A DNA stretch of 64,000 nucleotides from Neisseria musculi (GCF_014297595.2 NZ_CP060414.2:2294001-2358000); one strand, 5' to 3'; positions 35,973-45,186 are shown, counted from the first letter of the stretch. Translations and numbers: made by a program. Notes: generated from the sequence alone by a model not told the origin.

Positions 35973-37340
35973 ATGTCTGCCACTGGTGCTGCCATTGCCG
36001 CTATCGCTACCGCGCCGGGGCGCGGAGGGGTGGGTGTGATCCGATTGTCGGGCAGCAATCTGCTGCCGTTGGCGCGGTGCATCAGCGGTGGTAAGACGCC
36101 TGTGCCGCGCACTGTGCTTTATACTGATTTTGTTGATGAAAACGGCCAAGCTATTGATAGCGGCCTGATGCTGTATTTTGCCGCGCCGGCAAGTTTCACC
36201 GGTGAAGACGTGCTCGAGTTGCAGGGGCATGGCGGGCCGGTGGTGATGCAGGTGCTGTTGTCGCGCTGTTTGCAGTTGGGTGTGCGCCTGGCCGAGCCGG
36301 GTGAATTTACCAAACGTGCGTTTCTCAATAACAAACTTGATTTGGCGCAGGCCGAGAGTGTGGCCGATTTGATCGATGCTTCCAGCCGGTCGGCCGCACG
36401 TATGGCGGTGCGTTCGCTCAAGGGGGCGTTTTCGCAACATATTCGTGTGCTGACCGATGATTTGATTACGCTCAGAATGCTGGTAGAAGCTACGCTGGAT
36501 TTTCCCGAAGAAGAGGTTGATTTTCTTGAGGCTGCAGATGTGCGCGGCAGGCTGGCGCAACTGCAGGGCCGTCTGAAAACTGTTTTGCAGAGTGCCGAGC
36601 AGGGTGCGATTCTGCGCGAAGGCATGAGTGTGGTGCTGGTGGGTGCGCCCAATGTGGGCAAGTCAAGCCTGCTCAATGCGCTGGCGGGAGATGAGGTGGC
36701 GATTGTTACTGATATTGCCGGCACTACCCGCGATGCGGTGCGCGAGCAGATTACGCTCGATGGTGTGCCCGTGCATATCACCGACACCGCCGGTTTGCGC
36801 GACACTGATGATGTGGTGGAGCAAATCGGCATCGAGCGTAGTCGGAAGGCTGTGGGCGAAGCCGATGTGGCGCTGATTCTGATCGATCCTGCCGAGGGCA
36901 TCAACGCCAAAACCCAAGCGATTTTGAACGGCCTGCCGCCGTTGCTGAAAAAAATCGAAATCCGCAACAAAATCGATTTGTCCGGCGAAGCTGCCGAAAC
37001 GGTTTCAGACGGCCTGAAATTTGCCGGCGGTGCTGATACTTTAATCAAACTTTCGGCCAAAACCGGCGAGGGTCTGAATCTGCTCAAGCAGGCGTTGCTT
37101 GATAAAATCGGCTGGCAGGGCGGAGATGAAGGGCTGTTTCTCGCCCGCCGCCGCCATTTGGCCGCACTGCACGAAGTGGAAGCCGAGTTGGAAAACGCGG
37201 CGTTGTGCGGCAGCGGCCAAATTGAGTTGTTGGCCGAACACCTGCGCTTGGCGCAGGCGGCGTGCGGTGAAATCACCGGTGAGTTTACTGCCGATGATTT
37301 GTTGGGGGTGATTTTTTCGAGATTCTGTATCGGGAAGTAG
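35973..37340 (+). CDS. mnmE: tRNA modification GTPase MnmE
   Basis: The 455-residue protein has an N-terminal tetrahydrofolate-binding domain (IAAIATAPGRGGVGVIRLSG), a central helical domain, and an inserted Ras-like G domain: G1 GAPNVGKSSLLN, G2 DIAGTTRDAV, G3 DTAGLRDTDD and G4 NKIDL. It ends in the invariant FCIGK whose cysteine is catalytic. With MnmG it makes 5-(carboxymethyl)aminomethyluridine at the tRNA wobble position. I start at 35973 (MSATGAAIAAIATAPG). The frame extends upstream through its promoter, so that part is not coding. mnmE genes are often origin-proximal. Confidence 0.97.
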   Translation: MSATGAAIAAIATAPGRGGVGVIRLSGSNLLPLARCISGGKTPVPRTVLYTDFVDENGQAIDSGLMLYFAAPASFTGEDVLELQGHGGPVVMQVLLSRCLQLGVRLAEPGEFTKRAFLNNKLDLAQAESVADLIDASSRSAARMAVRSLKGAFSQHIRVLTDDLITLRMLVEATLDFPEEEVDFLEAADVRGRLAQLQGRLKTVLQSAEQGAILREGMSVVLVGAPNVGKSSLLNALAGDEVAIVTDIAGTTRDAVREQITLDGVPVHITDTAGLRDTDDVVEQIGIERSRKAVGEADVALILIDPAEGINAKTQAILNGLPPLLKKIEIRNKIDLSGEAAETVSDGLKFAGGADTLIKLSAKTGEGLNLLKQALLDKIGWQGGDEGLFLARRRHLAALHEVEAELENAALCGSGQIELLAEHLRLAQAACGEITGEFTADDLLGVIFSRFCIGK

Positions 37341-37415
37341 GCGGCAGTTTGCGGAATATTTTGTGTGATGGGGAAAATCTGCTTGGCTCTAGGCTAGCAG
37401 CTTTATATAAATTTA

Positions 37416-38135
37416 GGGGCTGTCCTAGATAACTAGAACAAATCCTGCTTTACTAATTGTTTTAAAATAGAAATTTGAAATTTTATCTCACTGTTGTTAA
37501 AACGCCATTCACACTCTTTCAAATACAGTTCAAAATGCTCTTTGGGAATGCCGTTAAACTTGCGTAAATGGCGTTTTGCTTGGTTCCAAAAGTTCTCAAT
37601 TCCGTTAATGTGATTTTGTCGCTCAGCAAAATGTGTGCTGTGATTGATCCGAAAATGTGAAAATTCGCTCACATCAAGAACGTCATAACTTTTGTAACAA
37701 TCGGTATAAACAATGCTGTCAGGCTTCACTTGCTCGCGGATAATTGGCAATAAAGTCGCAGTTTGTGTATTGGGTACGGCAACGGTGTAAACCTTACCAT
37801 TACGCTTCAAAAGCCCGAATACAGCCACTTTGCCAGCCGCACCGCGACCACGTTTGCCTTTGCGTTGTCCGCCAAAATAGCTTTCATCAACTTCTACTTC
37901 ACCATCAAGCATTTCCAGATGCGGGCTGTTGTGATAGATAAGTAAGTGCAAACGGTGGAAGTAATAGGCAGCGGTATTTTTATTGACGCTAACTAATTGC
38001 GCCGCTGTGCGAGCGGTAACACCTGCAACAAATAGTTCAATCAGTTTGTTTTGCTTGTACTGACTTAAACGACTTTTTCTCATAGGGATTATTCTAACCT
38101 GAAGTTAAATTTCCCTAGTTATCTAGTACAGCCCC
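37416..38135 (-). mobile_element. IS1016-like element, type A copy 4
   Basis: 720 bp, inserted 31 bp inside the type C element. Exact 8-bp target duplication TAAATTTA (37408-37415 and 38136-38143), confirmed by the uninterrupted sequence in type C copy 1. Confidence 0.96.
37433..38083 (-). CDS. IS1016-like transposase, type A (copy 4)
   Basis: A 216-residue intact transposase; it differs from the other copies by His for Arg in YFHRLHLLIY. Helix-turn-helix and DDE-type motifs are complete (EVDESYFGG, VYTDCYKSYD, NHINGIENFWNQ). It is the most distant copy, about 15 kb from the nearest sister, and lies in the same orientation as copy 3. Confidence 0.93.
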   Translation of the reverse strand: MRKSRLSQYKQNKLIELFVAGVTARTAAQLVSVNKNTAAYYFHRLHLLIYHNSPHLEMLDGEVEVDESYFGGQRKGKRGRGAAGKVAVFGLLKRNGKVYTVAVPNTQTATLLPIIREQVKPDSIVYTDCYKSYDVLDVSEFSHFRINHSTHFAERQNHINGIENFWNQAKRHLRKFNGIPKEHFELYLKECEWRFNNSEIKFQISILKQLVKQDLF

Positions 38136-38825
38136 TAAATTTACTTTAAAAGCCCCCAAAGTTGGTGACTCAGTTCATCAGAGTTTCGGTTCCATCGCCA
38201 TCCGCATTCCTTCAGGTGCAAATCAAAGTTTTTGGTTACGCCGTTGAATTTGGCGGGCCTTCGTTTGGTAAAACTCCGGAAGCTTTCAATACCATTGATG
38301 CGCCCGGTACCATCCGCAAACTCATTTTGTCCGTGATTAACGCGCAAATGTTTAGAGTAGCCCGCACCAACCAGGCCGCTGTAACCGCGCCGGCTATCAG
38401 AATAAACAACACCCTCCAGAGAGACCTTTCCCAATATAACAGTTTGAAGTGTTTGCTTTTTACAATCAGAAACGATTTCGGTATAAACCCTGCCGTCTCT
38501 TTCGAAAATACCAAAGACGGGTTGTTTAAGCGTTCCTCTGCCACGCTTTGACTTGCCATGGAAACCGCGCTACAAATAGCTTTCATCAACCTCTATGCTG
38601 CCGTATAACAGGTCTTTTTGCCCGCTTTGGCAGCAGTATATTTCGTGTCTGAAAATGCGATACCGGTGGTTGATGGTATTGCGGTTGAAGCCTGTCGGCA
38701 AAGCGGTTTTGAGGCTTCTATACCGACACAAAAATGCTTGATAATTTTTTGAGCTGATGGTCACTTAACTTGTTGTTATATTTCATTTTTCCAGGCTAAC
38801 AGAGCTATTCTGCCAGTTTAGAGCC

Positions 38826-39516
38826 TCTGCTTTAACAAATAACGGCAGCGCATCAGCCTGCCCGGCTGTGCGGCCGGTATGGTTTGCAGCGTGCCGCTTT
38901 GCGTTGGTTTTCATGGGCGGCTGTGCCCGCGCCAGACCCGGTTTGGAGGGGAATCAAGGCAATAGGCGGGATTCGTGCCGGCATGGCTTGAGGCCGTCTG
39001 AAATGTTTACGGGGTGGTTGAATGGCAGATACGGCAAAACACTGTGGCGCGGAATAAGGCGGCGCAGCCGGGAACGGTAGGATGTGGTATGGGCGGTTCT
39101 GCGGCTTAACCGGCATATCAAAAACGCTCTTTTGGAGCCGGCGCACCGGCGTTGCATTATGTTGTGGCAGCTGATACTTTTTTAAAACAGTTATTTAAAA
39201 TAAAACGGTTACGGCATTGGCTTACCCGGCCGCACGGTTTGTATTGTTTGCGGGTGCCCCGTATTTTAAACCGGGTTGGCTATATGGTATTTTCAGACGG
39301 CGCGGCGGGGATAGGGCGGCCTCCCTTTATTTCTGTTACTGCGCTTTGCTGCCGTAGTCTCAAAAATGAAGGGGGCTTCACTATAGTGCACTCTCAGGGT
39401 TTGCCCAAACCCATACCGGGATCTAAAAAATTTGCGCCATATCCGGTTGGGGCGGGTATGGCGCAAGGGAAACAGAAGCTCTAGCGCTCCGGATGCGGCA
39501 AGGGTGCCGGCCTGTG
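38826..39516. other. Non-coding stretch between the IS and pilU
   Basis: No supported gene. It holds one uptake sequence near 38991, a CACTATAGTG palindrome near 39379, and a strong hairpin TTGCGCCATA...TATGGCGCAA at about 39430-39464. That hairpin could terminate pilT-pilU transcription arriving from the right. Confidence 0.5.
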
Positions 39517-40746
39517 TTACATCAGGTTTAAATCGCTGATGCGGTCGTAGAGGCGTTCGGGGTCGTTGCCTTCTTCGTGCAGTTGGATGCGCAGGCGCAG
39601 GTCGTTGGCAGAGTCGGCCTGGCGCAGAGCTTCGCTGTATTCGATTTGGTCTGTGGTGTAGAGTTCGAACAGGTGTTGGTCGAAAGTCTGCATGCCTTCT
39701 CCGAGCGAGCGCGTCATCAAATCTTTGATGCCCATTAATTCTCCTTTGAAAATCAAATCCTGCATGGCGGGGTTGTTGAGCAGCAGGTCGATAACGGCGG
39801 TGCGCAGGCCGCGGCCTTTTTTAATCACCAAACGCTGGCCGATGATGGCGGTGAGGTTCAGCGCCAAATCCATCAACACTTGCGGTTGGCGTTCTTCGGG
39901 GTAGAAGTTGATGATGCGCTCGATGGCTTGTGCGGCATTGTTGGCGTGCAGGGTAAACACACACAGGTGGCCGGTTTGGGCAAGCTGCAGGGCGTATTCC
40001 ATGCTGGCTTCGCTGCGCACTTCACCGATACAGATTACATCGGGCGCCTGGCGCATGGCACTCTGCACGGCCAGCTTCCAATCGGACGTATCGATGCCGA
40101 CTTCGCGTTGGGTGATGATGCAGCGGCGTGGTTGGTAGAGATATTCAATGGGGTCTTCGATAGTGATGATGTGGCCGGGCACTTTTTGGTTGCGGTGATC
40201 AATCATGGCGGCCATTGAGGTGGATTTGCCAGAGCCGGTGGGGCCGGCAAGAATCAGCAGGCCGCGCGCAGTGAGGGCAAGCTCTTTGAGTTTCGGCGGC
40301 AGCGAGAGCTCGTCTATGCTGGGAATGTGCGGGTTGATGCGGCGCAGCACCATGCCGGGGCGGCCCTGCTCGTGATAGGCATTGACGCGGTAGCGGGTGT
40401 TGCTGCGCGACTGCACCGAATAGTTTAATTCCAGATCGCGGTTGAAGGCTTCGAGCTGCTCATCGTTCATGGTCGATTGGGTGATGGCGGCCGTATCCGA
40501 GCCGGTGAGCGCCTTGTGCGGCATCGGTGTGAGTGTGCCGTTTACTTTCATCGAAGGCGGAAAGCCCGCGCTGATAAAAATATCGGATGCGCCGCGCTGT
40601 TCAGCTTCAGAACACATACGTTCGAGCAGGGGGTGCAGCCGGGTGCCGATTTCGGCGGGTGTGGGGATATGGGGCGGTTGGTTTTTCTGTGAATAAGCCT
40701 GCACCATTTCGGAAAGCAGGTTGTGCAGTTGGTTGGATTCGCTCAT
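39517..40746 (-). CDS. pilU: Type IV pilus retraction ATPase PilU
   Basis: The 409-residue secretion-type ATPase has Walker A LAGPTGSGKSTSMAAMIDHR, Asp box ITIEDPIEYLY, Walker B ICIGEVRSEASMEYALQLA and His box HLCVFTLHANNAAQAIERI. Its longer N-terminus and C-terminal tail separate it from PilT. PilU assists PilT in pulling pilin subunits out of the pilus, aiding force generation, twitching and DNA uptake. It lies downstream of pilT, with a paired uptake-sequence hairpin between them. Confidence 0.95.
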   Translation of the reverse strand: MSESNQLHNLLSEMVQAYSQKNQPPHIPTPAEIGTRLHPLLERMCSEAEQRGASDIFISAGFPPSMKVNGTLTPMPHKALTGSDTAAITQSTMNDEQLEAFNRDLELNYSVQSRSNTRYRVNAYHEQGRPGMVLRRINPHIPSIDELSLPPKLKELALTARGLLILAGPTGSGKSTSMAAMIDHRNQKVPGHIITIEDPIEYLYQPRRCIITQREVGIDTSDWKLAVQSAMRQAPDVICIGEVRSEASMEYALQLAQTGHLCVFTLHANNAAQAIERIINFYPEERQPQVLMDLALNLTAIIGQRLVIKKGRGLRTAVIDLLLNNPAMQDLIFKGELMGIKDLMTRSLGEGMQTFDQHLFELYTTDQIEYSEALRQADSANDLRLRIQLHEEGNDPERLYDRISDLNLM

Positions 40747-40779
40747 GGTGTTTTCCCTGAGATTTTTCGGTATCGGTTG

Positions 40780-40822
40780 TTTCAGACGGCCTGATGGCCG
40801 TGTGGGGGATTCGGCCGTCTGA
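40780..40822 (-). terminator. Uptake-sequence hairpin between pilT and pilU
   Basis: TTCAGACGGCC...GGCCGTCTGAA, with a 21-base loop. It could attenuate read-through from pilT into pilU, reducing PilU relative to PilT (inference). Confidence 0.5.
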
Positions 40823-40837
40823 AAAGAATCAAATCAA

Positions 40838-41878
40838 TCAAACAATCAGATCGGCACTTTGCGCCTTGCTGCGCGCCACTTCGGGGCTGATAACGCCCTG
40901 GCGCACGAGGTTTTGCAGGGCTTGGTCGAGCGTTTGCATACCGTGTGCCTGGCCGGTTTGCAGCGCCGAGTTGATTTGGGCGATTTTGTTTTCGCGGATC
41001 AGGTTGCGCACGGCGGCGGTCGACACCAGAATTTCATGCGCCGCCACGCGGCCGTTGCCGTCACGGGTTTTCAGCAGCGTTTGCGAAATCACCGCGCGCA
41101 ACGATTCCGACAGCATCGAGCGCACCATTTCTTTTTCGCCGGCGGGGAACACATCGACAATACGGTCCACCGTTTTGGCCGCTCCGGTGGTGTGCAGGGT
41201 GCCGAACACCAGGTGGCCGGTTTCGGCGGCGGTGAGTGCCAGGCCGATGGTTTCCGGGTCGCGCATCTCGCCCACCAGAATCACATCGGGGTCTTCGCGC
41301 AGTGCCGAGCGCAGCGCATTGGCAAAGCTGTGGGTGTGCTGGTGCAGTTCGCGCTGGTTGATGAGCGCCTTTTTGCTTTGGTGCACAAACTCGATCGGGT
41401 CTTCGATGGTGAGGATGTGGGCGGGCTGGGTGTCGTTGATGTAATTGATCATGGCCGCCAGCGTGGTGGATTTGCCCGAGCCGGTGGGGCCGGTAACCAG
41501 CACCAGGCCGCGCGGGTTGTCGGAAATTTTTTGAAAGATGCGCGGGGCTTTGAGGTCTTCGAGCGTGAGCACATGGCTGGGAATGGTGCGGAACACCGCC
41601 GCAGGGCCGCGGTTGGTCATGAATGCGTTGACACGGAAGCGCGCCACATTGGGCAGCTCAAACGAAAAATCCACCTCAAGGTTTTGCTGGTACACTTTGC
41701 GCTGGTAGTCGTTCATCACCGAAGTAACCATATTGCCCACTTCTTCGCTGCCCATTTCGGGCAGGTTGATGCGGCGCACATCGCCGTGCACGCGTATCAT
41801 CGGCGGCAGCTCGGAGCTTAAGTGGAGGTCGGACGCTTTGTTTTTCACGCCGAAAGCGAGTAGGTCGGTAATCTGCAT
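40838..41878 (-). CDS. pilT: Type IV pilus retraction ATPase PilT
   Basis: The 346-residue hexameric ATPase has MQITDLLAFGVKNKASDLHL at the start (PAS-like domain), Walker A VTGPTGSGKSTTLAAMINYI, Asp box LTIEDPIEFVHQ, Walker B ILVGEMRDPETIGLALTAAE, and the C-terminal AIRNLIRE-type motif (here AVRNLIRENKIAQ). It powers pilus retraction, needed for twitching and natural transformation, fitting the many uptake sequences here. First gene of the pilT-pilU pair. Confidence 0.97.
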   Translation of the reverse strand: MQITDLLAFGVKNKASDLHLSSELPPMIRVHGDVRRINLPEMGSEEVGNMVTSVMNDYQRKVYQQNLEVDFSFELPNVARFRVNAFMTNRGPAAVFRTIPSHVLTLEDLKAPRIFQKISDNPRGLVLVTGPTGSGKSTTLAAMINYINDTQPAHILTIEDPIEFVHQSKKALINQRELHQHTHSFANALRSALREDPDVILVGEMRDPETIGLALTAAETGHLVFGTLHTTGAAKTVDRIVDVFPAGEKEMVRSMLSESLRAVISQTLLKTRDGNGRVAAHEILVSTAAVRNLIRENKIAQINSALQTGQAHGMQTLDQALQNLVRQGVISPEVARSKAQSADLIV

Positions 41879-42034
41879 AATGTGTAGCCTTGCGTTTTCA
41901 GTTAAAATTTTTCAGACGGCCGCTGCCGGTTTCGGCGGCGGGTTGTTTCGGTGCATTATTTTAAATAGATAACTCATGTTAAACCAAGTAAAATTTTAAT
42001 TATTTTTGCTAACGTGCCAAAAACGGAAAGAATC

Positions 42035-42721
42035 ATGACAAGCCTGCAACAAAATTACCGCAATGTGCTGGCCCGAATCGGCCGCGCCGAAGCCGCCGCA
42101 CACCGCCCTGCGGGCAGTGTGCAGCTGATTGCAGTGGGCAAAACCTTTCCCGCCGGCGATATTCGCGAAGTGTATGCCGCCGGCTGCCGCGATTTCGGTG
42201 AAAACTATATTCAGGAATGGTATGAAAAAACCGGGCAATTGGCCGATTTGCCCGGCATCGTGTGGCACATCATCGGCGATGTGCAGTCGAACAAAACCAA
42301 ATATGTGGCCGAGCGCGCCCATTGGGTGCACACCATAAGCCGTCTGAAAACCGCGCAGCGGCTCAGCGCGCAAAGGCCGTCTGAAATGCCGCCTTTGCAG
42401 GTGTGCATCGAAGTGAACATTGCCGCCGGACCGACCAAACACGGCGTGGCGCCCGAAGAAGCCGTGGCGTTGGCCTGCGAAACGGCGAAGCTGCCGAATT
42501 TAACTGTGCGCGGCTTGATGTGTGTGGCCGGCGAGGGCGGCAGCGAAGCGGCATTGCGGCAGCAGTTCGGCAAAATGCAGCAACTGCTGGCCGGTTTGAA
42601 TGCAGCGGGCGTTCGCGCCGATGTGTTGTCGATGGGCATGTCGGCCGATATGGATATTGCCGTGGCGTGCGGCGCCACCCATGTGCGCGTGGGCAGCGCG
42701 GTTTTCGGAAGCAGGGGTTGA
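42035..42721 (+). CDS. yggS: YggS family PLP-homeostasis protein
   Basis: The 228-residue PLP-binding TIM-barrel protein has the lysine in VQLIAVGKTFPAGDIREVY, FGENYIQEWYEK, WHIIGDVQSNK and SMGMSADMDIAVACGATHVR, then VGSAVFGSRG. Members bind pyridoxal phosphate and buffer its cellular level without known catalysis. The ATG at 42035 gives the family-typical N-terminus. Clustering with proC and yggT downstream is common in proteobacteria. Confidence 0.94.
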   Translation: MTSLQQNYRNVLARIGRAEAAAHRPAGSVQLIAVGKTFPAGDIREVYAAGCRDFGENYIQEWYEKTGQLADLPGIVWHIIGDVQSNKTKYVAERAHWVHTISRLKTAQRLSAQRPSEMPPLQVCIEVNIAAGPTKHGVAPEEAVALACETAKLPNLTVRGLMCVAGEGGSEAALRQQFGKMQQLLAGLNAAGVRADVLSMGMSADMDIAVACGATHVRVGSAVFGSRG

Positions 42722-42722
42722 A

Positions 42723-43106
42723 ATGAAACGCGGTGTGATGGTGTTGCTGTGTCTGGCGGCTGGGAGCTGCAAGCTGATGGGGTGGTATGGGTGTGATTCT
42801 CTGTCCGGCTGGTGCCGGCCTCAAAAACCGGCCGCCATCGATTTTTGGAAGATTAAGGGTGAACCATATCCCTCTATCGATGACTATGCCACCCCGCTTG
42901 AAAACGGGAGCCGGGCCATTGATGCCAATGCTTACGATGCCGCCCGCAATGCCTATTTTTATAAAAAGATTGATAAATTTGAAGCCTGCGGGCTGGACTG
43001 GCGCACCCGCAAGCCCCTGTTGGAAACATTCGGGCAGGAAGGTTTTGACTGTTTGGAAAAACAAGGGTTATACCGGACATCGCTCTCTGAAGACACCCGG
43101 TGGTAA
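42723..43106 (+). CDS. Small lipoprotein, unknown function
   Basis: A 127-residue frame starting one base after the yggS stop. The N-terminus MKRGVMVLLCLAAGSCKLMG is a lipoprotein signal with lipobox AAGSC. The mature part is polar with paired cysteines (YGCDSLSGWCRP; FEACGLDWR; GFDCLEKQG) that could form disulphides. I do not recognise a family. Its place inside the yggS-proC-yggT group is unusual, which suggests a lineage-specific insertion. Confidence 0.7.
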   Translation: MKRGVMVLLCLAAGSCKLMGWYGCDSLSGWCRPQKPAAIDFWKIKGEPYPSIDDYATPLENGSRAIDANAYDAARNAYFYKKIDKFEACGLDWRTRKPLLETFGQEGFDCLEKQGLYRTSLSEDTRW

Positions 43107-43205
43107 CCGGCCGTCTGAAAGCCTTTTTAACATTTGGCAGCGGCGGTTTTCAGACGGCCTCAAACCCGCGCAAAACCATTTGATAAAGTGAAAGAACCTT
43201 ATTGT

Positions 43206-44003
43206 ATGGATATTTATTTTCTCGGCGGCGGCAATATGGCCGAAGCCATTGCGGGCGGTTTGGTGAAGCAGGACGGCTATCGCGTCTGCATCGCCGACTG
43301 CAGTATTGAAAAACGCGAACGTTTGGCGCGTGAATTGGGCGTGCGGGTGTCGGAAAAACTGCCGGCCCTCAATGCAGAAGACGTGTTGGTGCTGGCGGTC
43401 AAACCGCAGGATATGCAGGCTGCCTGCGCAGATGTGCAAACCAACGGCGCGCTGGTGTTGTCGGTGGCCGCCGGTTTGGGCATCAATACCTTAAGCCGCT
43501 GTCTGGGCGGCACCCGCCGCATTGTGCGGGTGATGCCCAACACGCCGGCCGGGGTCGGTTTGGGCGTTTCGGGTATGTTTGCCGGCGAAGGTGCCGGCGA
43601 AGCCGACAAACGCCTTGCCCAAAACGTGATGGCGGCAGTGGGCGAAACGGTGTGGCTGCCAAGCGAAGCGCAGATGCATGCCATCACTGCCGTCAGCGGC
43701 AGCGGCCCGGCTTATGTGTTCTACCTGATGAACGCTCTGCAAACAGCCGCCGTGCAGCAGGGCTTTGACGAAGCAACCGCCCGCCGCCTCAGCCTGGCCA
43801 CCTTCAAAGGCGCAGCGGCACTTGCCGAATTAAGCGGAGAAGATTTCAGTATCTTGCAGCAAAACGTTACCTCGAAAGGCGGCACCACCGCTGCCGCCAT
43901 CGAAGCCTTCAACGCGCACCGGCTCCCCGAAGCCGTTGCCGCCGGCGTTGAAGCCTGCGCGGCGCGTTCCCGGGAAATCGCACAACAATTCAAGGCCGTC
44001 TGA
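43206..44003 (+). CDS. proC: Pyrroline-5-carboxylate reductase
   Basis: The 265-residue enzyme has a Rossmann fold MDIYFLGGGNMAEAIAGGLV, VKPQDM, RIVRVMPNTPAGVGLGVSGM and the C-terminal signature ITAVSGSGPAYVFYLMNALQ, then NVTSKGGTTAAAIEAF. It reduces pyrroline-5-carboxylate to proline with NAD(P)H, the last step of proline synthesis. It ends -KAV with its stop inside an uptake sequence, two bases before yggT starts. Confidence 0.96.
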   Translation: MDIYFLGGGNMAEAIAGGLVKQDGYRVCIADCSIEKRERLARELGVRVSEKLPALNAEDVLVLAVKPQDMQAACADVQTNGALVLSVAAGLGINTLSRCLGGTRRIVRVMPNTPAGVGLGVSGMFAGEGAGEADKRLAQNVMAAVGETVWLPSEAQMHAITAVSGSGPAYVFYLMNALQTAAVQQGFDEATARRLSLATFKGAAALAELSGEDFSILQQNVTSKGGTTAAAIEAFNAHRLPEAVAAGVEACAARSREIAQQFKAV

Positions 44004-44005
44004 AC

Positions 44006-44563
44006 ATGATTGCGCAAATATTGATTTTATCGGCAGACGGCCTGGCGATAGTATGTTTGGCGCGCGGTCTGCTGCAATGGGCAAGGCTCGACTACAGCCA
44101 CCCGCTGGCGCAATTCTGCACGCAAACCACCGATTGGCTGGTGAAGCCGCTGCGCAAAGCCGCCCCGCCGCTGGGGCGGTGGGACAGCGCCTGCCTGCTG
44201 GCCGCCGTGCTGCTTTATTATGCAGCCTACACCCTGGCCGCCCTGATTGTGCTGCCGGGCGGCTTCAGCACCAAAATCATCGCCGCCAACCTGTTTTTCG
44301 CCGTATTGGGCATTCTGAAAGCCGCCGCTTATGTGCTGCTGCTGGGGCTGGTGCTCAGAATGGTATTGAGCTTTAAAAACCCATACGCTTCTTTACAGGC
44401 ATCTTTGCACCGGATTTTTGAACCATTGGCGCGGCCGTTTGTCTTTTTAAGATTCAGGCACTACGATTTTTCGGGCAGCATATTGGCGCTGATGCTGTGG
44501 TTTTGGCTCAGTGCAATCCTGCCACAGCTGACGGCCAAGCTGAATTTGTGGCTGTTGAACTGA
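44006..44563 (+). CDS. yggT: YggT family membrane protein
   Basis: The 185-residue protein has two YGGT repeats, each a pair of membrane helices with an amphipathic segment: RGLLQWARLDYSHPLAQFCT, then TDWLVKPLRK, and later LRMVLSFKNPYASLQASLHR, then IFEPLARPF. YggT proteins are implicated in osmotic tolerance and membrane organisation; the molecular role is not settled. Starts two bases after proC and is clearly co-transcribed with it. Confidence 0.9.
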   Translation: MIAQILILSADGLAIVCLARGLLQWARLDYSHPLAQFCTQTTDWLVKPLRKAAPPLGRWDSACLLAAVLLYYAAYTLAALIVLPGGFSTKIIAANLFFAVLGILKAAAYVLLLGLVLRMVLSFKNPYASLQASLHRIFEPLARPFVFLRFRHYDFSGSILALMLWFWLSAILPQLTAKLNLWLLN

Positions 44564-44656
44564 TTTATCAAAAAGTTAGCTGCCGAAACAGGCCGTCTGA
44601 AAACCAAGCAGCCGCACGGCGGAGGGCGAAAGCGCGGCATAACCGCAAAACCGTGC

Positions 44657-44662
44657 TATGAT
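44657..44662 (+). promoter_or_regulatory. Candidate -10 (extended) for dksA
   Basis: TGCTATGAT: a TATGAT box with TGn extension, about 108 bases before the dksA ATG. No convincing -35 is seen. Confidence 0.4.
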
Positions 44663-44769
44663 GCGCGCCTAATCTGGGCAGGCCTATTTTCCGAAAAACC
44701 AATAATAAGCCGCAACGGACGGCTTTAACCGCCGAAGCCATTCAAACAACCGGGAAAGAAAGAACCATC

Positions 44770-45186
44770 ATGACCAAACTAACCGAACAAGATATCCTCA
44801 ACTGGAACGGCCCCGAAGAAGATTACATGAATGCCGGCCAATTGGCATTTTTCCGCGAATTGCTGGTGAAACTGCAAGACGAGCTTATCGAAAATGCCAA
44901 CACCACCACCGGCCATCTGCAAGAGCACGAATCCGCTCCCGACCCCGCCGACCGCGCCACGCAGGAAGAAGAATACGCGCTCGAATTGCGCACCCGCGAC
45001 CGCGAGCGCAAACTGCTGGGCAAAATCCAGGCCTCCATCCGCAGCATCGATGAAGGCGACTACGGATTCTGTCAAGACACCGGCGAACCCATCGGCCTCA
45101 AACGGCTGCTGGCCCGCCCCACCGCCACCCTGTCGGTAGAAGCGCAGGAGCGGCGCGAGCAGATGAAAAAACAGTTTGCCGACTGA
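44770..45186 (+). CDS. dksA: RNA polymerase-binding transcription factor DksA
   Basis: The 138-residue protein has a long coiled coil (MNAGQLAFFRELLVKLQDEL, then LRTRDRERKLLGKIQASIRS) with acidic tip residues DPADRATQ. The globular domain GDYGFCQDTGEPIGLKRLLA keeps only one of the four zinc cysteines of the E. coli protein; the others are Thr, Ser and Ala. Such single-cysteine DksA proteins are known and function without stable zinc. It binds the polymerase secondary channel and works with ppGpp to control rRNA and amino-acid promoters. Confidence 0.94.
   Translation: MTKLTEQDILNWNGPEEDYMNAGQLAFFRELLVKLQDELIENANTTTGHLQEHESAPDPADRATQEEEYALELRTRDRERKLLGKIQASIRSIDEGDYGFCQDTGEPIGLKRLLARPTATLSVEAQERREQMKKQFAD

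Larger units (their letters stand above)
37385..38825 (-). mobile_element. Dead IS1016-like element, type C copy 2, interrupted by a type A element
   Basis: The ends are GGCTCTAGGCTAGCAG (37385) and CTGCCAGTTTAGAGCC (to 38825). Without the nested type A copy and its 8-bp duplication it is 713 bp, as copy 1. The flanking 7-mer TCTGCTT (37378-37384 and 38826-38832) looks like a target duplication. Transposase pieces and lesions match copy 1: early TAG, a stop just after VDESYL, and the shifted VVYSDSRRGYSGLV. Confidence 0.85.

Noticed and set aside
36119..37276. A 385-residue minus-strand open frame within mnmE
   Set aside because: Antisense shadow of a conserved GTPase gene; serine- and arginine-rich with no ribosome site or motif.
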